Of a stretch of DNA of 38,454 nt, positions 14,812 through 22,390 are shown in pieces. Source of the DNA: a virus. The position numbers were made by a program, and so were the translations under genes. Every line of letters begins with the position of its first letter. Position 1 is the stretch's first letter. The notes below the pieces were generated by a model, which saw only the letters and a list, made by a program, of their open reading frames with translations, ran no database searches and was not told the DNA's origin. The DNA lies in the IMG/VR virus record IMGVR_UViG_3300003702_000007, positions 1-38,454 of that record; one strand, written 5' to 3'.

Positions 14812-14857
14812 GTTGAGAGCGGTTCGCCGCTCTCAGCATAATTTTAAAATTTTTTTA
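14812..14857 (+). terminator. Intrinsic terminator after tail tube gene
   Basis: TGAGAGCGG (14814-14822), TTCG loop, CCGCTCTCA (14827-14835), extended by two pairs to 14812-14837. An AT-only stretch with a seven-T run follows (to 14857). This is the clearest terminator in the window. Partial read-through would give fewer chaperone and tape transcripts than tube transcripts. Confidence 0.8.
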
Positions 14858-14869
14858 AAGGATAAAAAA

Positions 14870-15325
14870 ATGGCAGAACAAACCACAACCACAACCACAA
14901 CTAATCCAAACCCAGTTTCTTTGGCAACACTTATGACGCCAAGTAAAACTGTTACTATGGACTATCCTGGTATAGACGGATTTAAAGTAGATATAACTTA
15001 TCTCGCAAGAGAAGAACTACTAAAACTTCGTAATAGGTGTTTAAAACAGAAATTTAATAAAAAAACAAGACAATTTGAAGAAGAACTAAACGATGATACA
15101 TTTTTAACTGAATATGTTAAAGGAGTTATCCAAAATTGGTCAGGGCTGAAATATCGCAGGCTAGAAGAGCTTCTATTAGTTGACGTTTCACATTTAGACC
15201 CTGAAGACGAACTTCCTTTTAGTCAAGATAATGCAGAATTACTTATGAAAAATGCTGCAGATTTCGATACTTGGGTTACAGAAACAGTTGGAAATCTCGA
15301 AAATTTTACCGACAGCAAGTCGTAG
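14870..15325 (+). CDS. Tail assembly chaperone G-type (0-frame)
   Basis: The 151-residue product is the short member of the tail assembly chaperone pair that coats the tape measure during tail assembly. It starts at ATG 14870 behind AAAGGA; the upstream in-frame TTG at 14813 is inside the terminator stem and is rejected. A Thr run (TTTTTTT, encoded by ACAACC-type repeats) is followed by a compact fold: ATLMTPSKTVTMDYPGIDGFKVDITYLAREELLKLRNRCLKQKF and a helical acidic end. The stop is 15 bases after a slippery heptamer. Position just ahead of the tape measure is the main evidence. Confidence 0.85.
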   Translation: MAEQTTTTTTTNPNPVSLATLMTPSKTVTMDYPGIDGFKVDITYLAREELLKLRNRCLKQKFNKKTRQFEEELNDDTFLTEYVKGVIQNWSGLKYRRLEELLLVDVSHLDPEDELPFSQDNAELLMKNAADFDTWVTETVGNLENFTDSKS

Positions 15326-15720
15326 AAATACTAGATTTGCTTGAAAAACATTATGAATCTTCGGACAAAAAGTTCCGAGAATACTTACTAGTATGTGAGA
15401 GATTAGGTAAAGATCCTGATCCCAACAAAGTGCCAATGGACATGGGGAATTTCCCCTATGAAGTTCAGTTGGCTTTTTTAATACATGACTTACTTCCAGA
15501 TAGATGGGAAGGGATGAGTGGATCATATTTAGGAAAAGAATGGTCAGCTACAGGCGTTTTATTAGACGTTTATGATGTAGAAGATAAAAAAACAGTTATA
15601 TTTTTTTTGAAAGCTATAGATAATATAAATAGCAAACTTATAAATGAAAATATGCAAAAAGAAAGAAAAAAAAGAGAAAAACCTTCTCAAGGGAAAATGA
15701 ACTTTCCAAAAGGTAAATAA
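14870..15720 (+). CDS. Tail assembly chaperone GT-type (-1 frameshift fusion)
   Basis: Slipping at AAATTTT (15301-15307) joins residues 1-146 of the short chaperone to 137 residues of the -1 frame (beginning YRQQVVEILDLLEKHYESS), ending at 15720 for a 283-residue product. The T part contains LLVCERLGKDPDPNKVPMDMGNFPYEVQLAFLIHDLLPDRWEGM and a basic end (KERKKREKPSQGKMNFPKGK). The -1 frame has an internal ATG at 15271, but it lies before the slip site without a clear ribosome site. This is the standard lambda G/GT arrangement, in which the ratio of the two forms sets tail length assembly. Three bases after its stop the tape measure gene begins. Confidence 0.82.
15301..15307 (+). promoter_or_regulatory. 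-1 slippery heptamer AAATTTT
   Basis: In frame 0 the codons read GAA AAT TTT ACC, so A-AAT-TTT fits X-XXY-YYZ and both tRNAs can re-pair on AAA and TTT. It falls within the last codons of the short chaperone. A downstream stem is weak (AGCAA with TTGCT, five pairs), so stimulation is unclear. Confidence 0.78.
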
Positions 15721-15722
15721 AC

Positions 15723-18700
15723 ATGCCAAAGAAAAATAAAGTAAAAGTAGATGTAATAATAGATGATAAAGGCACTATGAAAAAATCTGCTATCGGAGCA
15801 CATAGTGTAGATCGTAGATTAAAAGGTGCAGCAAGAACATCATCAAATGCTTCTAAAAACTTTTCAAAAATGGCTCAGGGTATTTCAGGCGGGCTGGTTC
15901 CAGCTTACGCAACCCTTGCAGCTTCCTTATTCGCATTAGATGCAGTATATAGAGCTCTTAGCTCAGCAGCTGATCTTAGAATACTTAAAGAAGGTCAAAT
16001 CGCATTTGCTAAAGCAACAGGAATGGCAATGAATGCTGTTGCAGGGGCAGTTCAAAGAGCTACTCAATTTCAAGTAAGTTTTAGAGAGGCTTCTCAAGCT
16101 GCTGCAATCGCAGCATCCGCAGGCTTTGGCACCAGTCAAATAGTAGCTTTAGGTAAAGCAGCTAATGATGCTGCTAAAGTTCTTGGTAGAAGTGTACCAG
16201 ATGCTTTTGATAGATTAATTCGTGGTGTTGTTAAAGCAGAACCAGAGGTTTTGGATGAGTTAGGTATAATATTAAGATTAGATGATGCTGCAGAGAAATA
16301 TGCTTTACAAATGGGATTAACTGCATCTGAATTAACAGTTTTTGAGAAACAGCAAGCAGTTTTAAATGATGTTTTAGATCAAGCAGAAAGAAAATTTGCT
16401 AGAGTAGCAGCCAGTATAGATCCTAATCCCTGGACCCAGTTAGGTGTTGCACTAGAAAAAGTTAAAGATACTTTAGCAGTATTTCTTTCCGACTATCTTG
16501 AACCAGTAGCCACTTTTCTAGCAGGAAATGCAAAGGCAGCTATAGTTGCAATGGGTGTATTTATTGCAGGTATAATGAGAGGTCTAATTCCTAGTTATGC
16601 CGCACAGTCTCAAGCATTTATAGCTTCTCAACAAGCTCAACAAGTCGAAATAGATCAAACTATTGCTAAATTAAAAGAGTTAAAAGCACAAAAAGCAGGT
16701 GGAATAGAAAGAATGGGAATGGCACAAGGTGGAGCTATGGGAACACTACAAGGTTCAAGTCAAACATTTGATAAAAGAACAACATTAGGAAGATTACAAT
16801 CAGGAAAATCTGTTTCAGCAAGAGCAGCACAACAAGAGTTAGATAGATATAAAGCAGGTACTAGTCAAATGATAAAAATGTCAAGGACAAGACAAAAAGC
16901 ACTCGTAAAAGATTTAAGAATTATAGCACAAGAGGGAAAATTTACAGGTACTAAAGTAACTGTAGCATTTAAAAAAGCATATTTATCTATGCAATCTGGA
17001 CTTCATCGAACGGTAAGAATCTGGAAGGTTGGTATGAGAAGCATACAAAAAGTTACAACAGTAGCTGCTAGAGCTATGAGCCTAGCTATGTCAGCCATGG
17101 GTTGGATTGGTATGATTACATTAATTGTTGGATTTGTTAAAGATTATATGGATAAAATGAATGCATTAACCGAGGAAGAACAGAGAATGCAAGAAAAAAC
17201 AGAAGATCTTACGAAAACCTATAAAGATCTTGGTTTTACATTTGGAGAGATGATTCCTGATATGGAAGACATTAGAGATGAATGGACTATGCAGTCTCAA
17301 GAAGTTGATTTTTATTCTAATGCTTTAAGAAATATTCCTGCAGCTGATACATTAAAACATTTAAAAGCTTTAAAAACTGATACTATACCCGATGAATTAA
17401 GAGATACTTTAGAGGATGTTTTTACTAAAATTAAAAAAATAGTTCCAAGTGTAAAAGAATTAAATAAAGCTATGTCAAAAGAGGAAATTATAGACTATGT
17501 AGAAGAATTTCAACGTTTTTCATTAGCTATGCAAGAAATAAATAGTTATTATAAAATGGCTACAGAAGCAGAGATAAAGTATAACAAAGCTCAAAAAGCT
17601 AGAATAGACGGATTAATAAAAAGTCAGTTTAAAAAAGAAATGAGAGAGTTAGTAACTTTAACTCGAGCATATACAGTAGTAGTAATGGATCTTCAAAAGC
17701 TTGATCCGGAATATTCGGGACCAGAAACGGATAAATTAAAAGCGTTTACAGAGCAACTTCGGAGATTATTAGAGATTAGAAGTGAAGAAGTAGAGGCACA
17801 AAGGAATAGCTTACGTATAGGACATGAACAATCAAGACTCTATAAGTTTCAAGCAGCAGAGGCAAGAAGATTAACTTTAGAAATAGAAACACAAGTAAAA
17901 GCTATACAATTAGCACAAAAGATAAGAGTAGCTCAAACAGCAAAAGAAGCTTTTATAGATCCTGAAACAGGTCAAGCTAAAATAGGTTCCGAGTGGGAAC
18001 ACGCAGAAGCAAAAGTACAAATAGCAAGATTAAAATTTGAACAAGCAATACATAATGCAAGAATGGAATACTTAGAAAAAATGAAAGTTTTTATTAATAG
18101 GATAACAGAAACAATGATGGAATCTATGGCTGCTGGTATGCAAAAAGGATTTGAAGGTATGATGACAGGAGAGATGAATCTTAGAGAAGCAGCCCGTCAA
18201 ATGGCTAAAACTATACAAGCTGCTATGGCTAAAGAGATGGCGGCAACTTGGACAGATAAAATAATGAGTATGTTACCTAAAACTCCAGCTCAAATATTAG
18301 AACAAAAAACTCAAGATGCTTTAAAACAGGCAGAGAAGGATATGCAGACAGCTACAAAAGAGTTAGCCGCTGTTTTGCCTAAGTTACAAACAAATGTAGC
18401 CGAACTTGTGTCACCAGCTATTGAGTTGTTAACAAAAGCAATAATAGAAAATACAGATGCTACAGAATATAATTCCCAAGGTTTGGATCCTTCAGGTAAT
18501 AGAATGAGTTGGCAAACTGTAGCTAGACAAAGTAGGTTACAAGATCCTTATACATTAATACCAGGAGATGAATCTACTGGTGCAGCAGGAACAAAACTAA
18601 GAATGCCTGATAGATCAATATATGAAGTAGGTACAAAGTCAGAATTTGCGGAGGCTGAAAAGAAAGGTCTTATAGCATTAATTGATGCATGGTATGCAGA

Positions 18701-19472
18701 AAGAGAACGAACCAGAGGTAAAATGGTGGAAGGACCGGACGGATCAAAAAATTCTCCTATTTATGTTATTTTACAGGACGCACAAACAACATCACTAATG
18801 AAATCTTTTGAAGAGCGACAGCGATCAAATCCTGAAGATTTTACTGAATATGGTGAATTAACTCCAGAGGCTCGTGCAAGAGATGAAGACGCATATAATA
18901 AAAAAACAGGACAAGGCGACTATTTTAGATTTCGTGATGGTTCAAAGCCAGGTGATGAAGAATCAACAACTAGTGTACTTAAAGACCTAACTAAAGATGG
19001 TGCTTTAACAACAGTAGTAAATAATGTAGGAGATTTTGGAGATGTTTTTGGAAATATTTTTAATAACTTATTAGGTGGATTAGGCGGTGGTGGTAATTCT
19101 GGTGGTCTTGGTGGTTTTGTTGCTGGTTTAGCACAGGCTGCCTTTGCAGCAAAAGGTGGTTATGTAACTAAAAGAGGAATACAAGGATTCGCAGGAGGCG
19201 GAAAAGTTAGAGGATCAAAAGATACAGTACCAGCAATGCTTACTCCCGGAGAATATGTACTAACTCCCGGACAGATGAGATCTATGGGACAAAGCTCTAC
19301 TATTGTTAATGTTAATATGGGAGAAGGTGGTGGAACAACTACTTCTGTTAAATCAGATAGAGCTGAAGCAGCACAATTCGGAAGAGCTATTGCTACAGCA
19401 GTTAATCATGAAATAATGAAACAAAAAAGAGCAGGCGGTAAGCTTTGGATGCCTGGAACAGGGAGTATGTAA
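15723..19472 (+). CDS. Tail tape measure protein
   Basis: The 1249-residue protein sets tail length and is threaded in the tail tube. It follows the chaperone pair and is by far the largest helical protein here. It has long Ala/Lys/Glu/Gln-rich helices (TQFQVSFREASQAAAIAASAG, KKMSRT-type stretches), a hydrophobic segment near 448-475 (AMSLAMSAMGWIGMITLIVGFV) that may insert in the host membrane, and a C-terminal Gly-rich part (GGLGGGGNSGGLGG) followed by GGYVTKRGIQGFAGGGKVRG and PAMLTPGEYVLTPGQ, a tail frequently seen in tape measure proteins. By about 1.5 angstrom per helical residue the tail would be near 190 nm, which is inference. Its stop overlaps the next start. Confidence 0.92.
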   Translation: MPKKNKVKVDVIIDDKGTMKKSAIGAHSVDRRLKGAARTSSNASKNFSKMAQGISGGLVPAYATLAASLFALDAVYRALSSAADLRILKEGQIAFAKATGMAMNAVAGAVQRATQFQVSFREASQAAAIAASAGFGTSQIVALGKAANDAAKVLGRSVPDAFDRLIRGVVKAEPEVLDELGIILRLDDAAEKYALQMGLTASELTVFEKQQAVLNDVLDQAERKFARVAASIDPNPWTQLGVALEKVKDTLAVFLSDYLEPVATFLAGNAKAAIVAMGVFIAGIMRGLIPSYAAQSQAFIASQQAQQVEIDQTIAKLKELKAQKAGGIERMGMAQGGAMGTLQGSSQTFDKRTTLGRLQSGKSVSARAAQQELDRYKAGTSQMIKMSRTRQKALVKDLRIIAQEGKFTGTKVTVAFKKAYLSMQSGLHRTVRIWKVGMRSIQKVTTVAARAMSLAMSAMGWIGMITLIVGFVKDYMDKMNALTEEEQRMQEKTEDLTKTYKDLGFTFGEMIPDMEDIRDEWTMQSQEVDFYSNALRNIPAADTLKHLKALKTDTIPDELRDTLEDVFTKIKKIVPSVKELNKAMSKEEIIDYVEEFQRFSLAMQEINSYYKMATEAEIKYNKAQKARIDGLIKSQFKKEMRELVTLTRAYTVVVMDLQKLDPEYSGPETDKLKAFTEQLRRLLEIRSEEVEAQRNSLRIGHEQSRLYKFQAAEARRLTLEIETQVKAIQLAQKIRVAQTAKEAFIDPETGQAKIGSEWEHAEAKVQIARLKFEQAIHNARMEYLEKMKVFINRITETMMESMAAGMQKGFEGMMTGEMNLREAARQMAKTIQAAMAKEMAATWTDKIMSMLPKTPAQILEQKTQDALKQAEKDMQTATKELAAVLPKLQTNVAELVSPAIELLTKAIIENTDATEYNSQGLDPSGNRMSWQTVARQSRLQDPYTLIPGDESTGAAGTKLRMPDRSIYEVGTKSEFAEAEKKGLIALIDAWYAERERTRGKMVEGPDGSKNSPIYVILQDAQTTSLMKSFEERQRSNPEDFTEYGELTPEARARDEDAYNKKTGQGDYFRFRDGSKPGDEESTTSVLKDLTKDGALTTVVNNVGDFGDVFGNIFNNLLGGLGGGGNSGGLGGFVAGLAQAAFAAKGGYVTKRGIQGFAGGGKVRGSKDTVPAMLTPGEYVLTPGQMRSMGQSSTIVNVNMGEGGGTTTSVKSDRAEAAQFGRAIATAVNHEIMKQKRAGGKLWMPGTGSM

Positions 19473-20053
19473 TGGCACATTTTACAGACGGAACAAATGA
19501 TTTTACAGCTGATAAAGGGTTAAGTAGAACAACTACTCCTAGAGTTTTAACAGCTAGTTTCGGAGATGGTTTTGAACAAAGACTAATCGATGGTATAAAT
19601 CCTTTAAAAGAAACATATGGGGTAAGTTTTACAAATAGAACTAGAGCAGAAGCTATAAATCTCATAAACTTTTTTGAAGATAAAAATGCGGTAACAAAAT
19701 TTGTTTTTGCTCCGCCCGAATTGGGTAGCAAAACAGCTACTACTTCTTTTAGTAGTAATACTATAACTAGTAGTGGATTAGATACCACAGTTTTAAGTCC
19801 AAGTACTCCAAGTCATATTTTGATTACAGGAAGTGCTAGTAATGACGGTGGTTATACACTTAATCAAGCATCTACAGCTACAAATAATGCTACTACATTA
19901 ACTGTAACTTCTTCTCTTACAACTGAAATTAGTACAGCAAGTGTTCTTATTCAGGCAGGAATAGCAGTTGTTTGTTCTGATTGGAGTCTTAATTATGATT
20001 ATGGAGATTTTTATAGTGTTTCAGGAAGTTTTGAGAGAGTGTATGAAGCATGA
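19472..20053 (+). CDS. Minor tail protein M-like
   Basis: The start is ATG 19472, overlapping the tape measure stop; the in-frame ATG at 19445 is inside that gene. The 193-residue product resembles lambda gpM: FGDGFEQRLIDGINPLKETYGVSF, AEAINLINFFEDKNAVTKFVFAPPEL, and the closing CSDWSLNYDYGDFYSVSGSFERVYEA. It has an inserted Thr/Ser-rich segment (about 85-155) that typical gpM proteins lack, containing SPSTPSHILITGSASNDGGY. gpM is part of the tail tip below the tape measure. The end overlaps the next ATG (ATGA). Confidence 0.87.
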   Translation: MAHFTDGTNDFTADKGLSRTTTPRVLTASFGDGFEQRLIDGINPLKETYGVSFTNRTRAEAINLINFFEDKNAVTKFVFAPPELGSKTATTSFSSNTITSSGLDTTVLSPSTPSHILITGSASNDGGYTLNQASTATNNATTLTVTSSLTTEISTASVLIQAGIAVVCSDWSLNYDYGDFYSVSGSFERVYEA

Positions 20054-21348
20054 CAGATTTAATAAAAGATTTACAGAAACAGAATCCTGGGTCAGCTATA
20101 GTAGAACTATATGAACTAGAGTTAGATACTGATATTACTACTAATAATACAGCTTATTTTCATAGAGGGCTTGAGAGTAATATGACTACTATTAAATTCA
20201 GGAGTGCAACTAAAGGATCAGTTTCAGGCAAATATGATATATTAGAATATCAAGCAATTCCGATGGAAATAACCGGATTTGAAACAAAATCAAATGAAGT
20301 ATCTGCACGACCAGTTCTTACAATAGCAAATGTTTTAACAAACTTTAGCGATGCTTTAGAAGGTTTAGAAAACGAAGATTTATTAGGTAAGAAATTTATT
20401 AGAAGAAAAACTTTATATAAATACTGTGTAGGACAAAGTGGAGATCAGGGTGATTATACAGCTCCAATCGAATTTCCGAAAGAAGTTTATTTTATAGATA
20501 GAATATCATCTCAATTTTCATCAATGATTAGTTTTGAACTAGCAAGTGCTTATGATTTAGAAGGATATAAATTACCTAGACGAATAATTATTGGAAATTC
20601 TTGTCCTTGGAAATATCAAGGAGCAGATATAGGAATAGCAGAAGGAAATAGAACTGGTGCATGTACATGGAGTAGATTTAGTAGAAATGATACTAATGCA
20701 TATACTAATTTTGTTAATAAAGCTGATGAACCCGTTATTCCTATAAGTTTTACACCTACTTCTAATTATAGTTCAGGTGCTGTAGCTCAAAATTATATTT
20801 ATAGAGTTCAAAAGACAGGATTAAATAGAATAGAATCAAACCAAACAATATTAGCTAATGATGATACTAATAATCCCGTTTATGATTATTGGCAAGGGAC
20901 AGAAGTAGTTACAGCTGATAATGCAGGAACACCATCAGATACCAATAGAAGCTTTAGACGTATAAGAGTTTATAAAGAATATAATATTGGAGAAAAATGG
21001 GTAAATGCTTATACAGATAAAAATTATAGTGATTATGTTAGTTATATAATAGGATCAGACCCAAACGATAATCGTACTTTAGAAACATATCCTAGACTAT
21101 TTCGAGTAATAAATCAGACTCAAATTGGTGGAGATCATAAACCAAATAATAATGGATATCCTAAACAAGGAAAATATTGGGAAAGAGCAGATATATGTGG
21201 AAAAAGTTTAAATTCTTGTATGCAACGATATCAATTTAAACCTATAAATATAAATTCAAATAGTGATAAAGGTCCGGCCTTTAATAGAGATGAAACAAAG
21301 ACAATTATGTTTGGAGGCTTTCCAAGTTCAAGAAAGTATGGAAAATGA
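20050..21348 (+). CDS. Minor tail protein L-like (iron-sulphur site)
   Basis: The 432-residue product resembles lambda gpL: MEITGFETKSNEVSARPVLTIANV, LLGKKFIRRKTLYKYC, YFIDRISSQFSSMISFELASAYDLEGYKLPRRIIIGNSCPWKYQG. Lambda gpL binds a 4Fe-4S cluster through four Cys; here Cys185 (NSCPW), Cys205 (ACTWS), Cys383 and Cys390 (ICGKSLNSC) are the likely set, with Cys126 extra. About 175 residues lie between Cys205 and Cys383, far more than in lambda, so an additional domain is inserted between cluster ligands. gpL anchors the tail tip between M and J. It overlaps both neighbours by ATGA. Confidence 0.88.
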   Translation: MTDLIKDLQKQNPGSAIVELYELELDTDITTNNTAYFHRGLESNMTTIKFRSATKGSVSGKYDILEYQAIPMEITGFETKSNEVSARPVLTIANVLTNFSDALEGLENEDLLGKKFIRRKTLYKYCVGQSGDQGDYTAPIEFPKEVYFIDRISSQFSSMISFELASAYDLEGYKLPRRIIIGNSCPWKYQGADIGIAEGNRTGACTWSRFSRNDTNAYTNFVNKADEPVIPISFTPTSNYSSGAVAQNYIYRVQKTGLNRIESNQTILANDDTNNPVYDYWQGTEVVTADNAGTPSDTNRSFRRIRVYKEYNIGEKWVNAYTDKNYSDYVSYIIGSDPNDNRTLETYPRLFRVINQTQIGGDHKPNNNGYPKQGKYWERADICGKSLNSCMQRYQFKPININSNSDKGPAFNRDETKTIMFGGFPSSRKYGK

Positions 21349-21677
21349 TTACTTCTTTATTACCAAAAATTTATAAACATTTAGAAAAAGAATACCCAAA
21401 AGAAGCTTGCGGATTAATAACTTTAAATGATACAGAGGCAGAATGGGTTCCAATTAAAAATATATCAGAAAATGCTGATAATTTTCAAATGGATACAAAA
21501 GAATATATACAAGCAGCATTAGAAAATAAAATAATAGGAGTACTACATAGTCATATAAATATTAGTGCAAAACCTAGTGATTTTGATAGAAAACAATGTA
21601 ATGGGTTAAACTTAGATTATTATATTATTAGTTTACCAAGTAAGGAATTATACCATTTAAAACCGAGGACAACATGA
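21345..21677 (+). CDS. Tail assembly protein K-like JAMM peptidase
   Basis: The 110-residue protein has a complete JAMM metalloprotease signature: Glu20 (KEACGLI), His68 and His70 (VLHSHINISAKPSDFD), Ser78 and Asp81, that is H-x-H-x7-S-x-x-D. In lambda, gpK carries this domain and a second NlpC/P60 domain; only the JAMM half is present here. It may act on the neighbouring ubiquitin-fold tail protein or on cell-wall peptide links, as suggested for the family. The end overlaps the I-like gene by ATGA, fixing the operon order. Confidence 0.87.
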   Translation: MITSLLPKIYKHLEKEYPKEACGLITLNDTEAEWVPIKNISENADNFQMDTKEYIQAALENKIIGVLHSHINISAKPSDFDRKQCNGLNLDYYIISLPSKELYHLKPRTT

Positions 21678-22390
21678 ATACAGTACATTTAGTAGGAGAT
21701 ATTGGAGATAAATTTGGACATGAATGGTCTATGAATATAGCTAATTATGGAGAAATAATTAGACTTATAGATTGTCAAACTGAAGGATTTAAACAATATT
21801 TAATAAATGCCGAAGAAAACAATATTGGATTTGTATTTCAACGAGCAGGTGAATATATAAATGATAAATCAGAGTTACTTTTAAGTTTAAATAATGAAGA
21901 TATAATTATAGCTGCAGTACCTTTAGGATCGGGTGGGCTTGGCGATATAATTCTAGGGATAATTTTAGTAATAATTGGTATTTATCTCCCTCCATTAATA
22001 CCTGCAAAATTTGCATATATAGGTGGACAAATGATAGCAACAGGTGGTTTGCTTATATTATCAGGAGTAATACAACTACTAGCCCCAACCTCAGAAACAG
22101 AGAAAAAAGAGGAGGGTTGGTTAATGAGTGGTACTGCTAATACTGTTACTCAAGGACAACCCGTACCTTTATGTTATGGAGAGCTATTAGTACCAGGGAT
22201 TCCTATAAGTATTTCTTATAGTAACAGACCCTTTAATATGGCATATTTGGCATATGGTAATACTACTGTTGATGGTGAGTTAAATGGTGCAAGTTATGAA
22301 GAGGCTCAAATAAATATGCTTAGTGCTTTTGTTAGTGGAGGCGGAAGTTTTAAGGATCAAAATGAGTATTATGTACAGGAGCAGTTATAA
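21674..22390 (+). CDS. Tail assembly protein I-like (beta-grasp N-terminus)
   Basis: The 238-residue product fits lambda gpI: an N-terminal beta-grasp (ubiquitin-like) part (MNTVHLVGDIGDKFGHEW to about 80), a long hydrophobic Gly-rich middle (about 84-136, GSGGLGDIILGIILVIIGIYLPPLIPAKF and GGLLILSGVIQLL), and the mark TANTVTQGQPVPLCYGELLVPG at about 153-174. In lambda gpI is needed for tail tip assembly and is lost from mature virions. The JAMM protein just upstream could process it. The last base of TAA overlaps the J-like start. Confidence 0.88.
   Translation: MNTVHLVGDIGDKFGHEWSMNIANYGEIIRLIDCQTEGFKQYLINAEENNIGFVFQRAGEYINDKSELLLSLNNEDIIIAAVPLGSGGLGDIILGIILVIIGIYLPPLIPAKFAYIGGQMIATGGLLILSGVIQLLAPTSETEKKEEGWLMSGTANTVTQGQPVPLCYGELLVPGIPISISYSNRPFNMAYLAYGNTTVDGELNGASYEEAQINMLSAFVSGGGSFKDQNEYYVQEQL

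Noticed and set aside
14813-14869. TTG start extending the G-type chaperone by 19 residues
   Set aside because: The TTG is in the terminator stem and the T-rich tract would be translated; ATG 14870 has AAAGGA.
15271-15720. T-type chaperone as an independent gene from ATG 15271
   Set aside because: No ribosome site precedes the ATG, it is inside the G gene, and an in-frame slippery heptamer offers the usual route.
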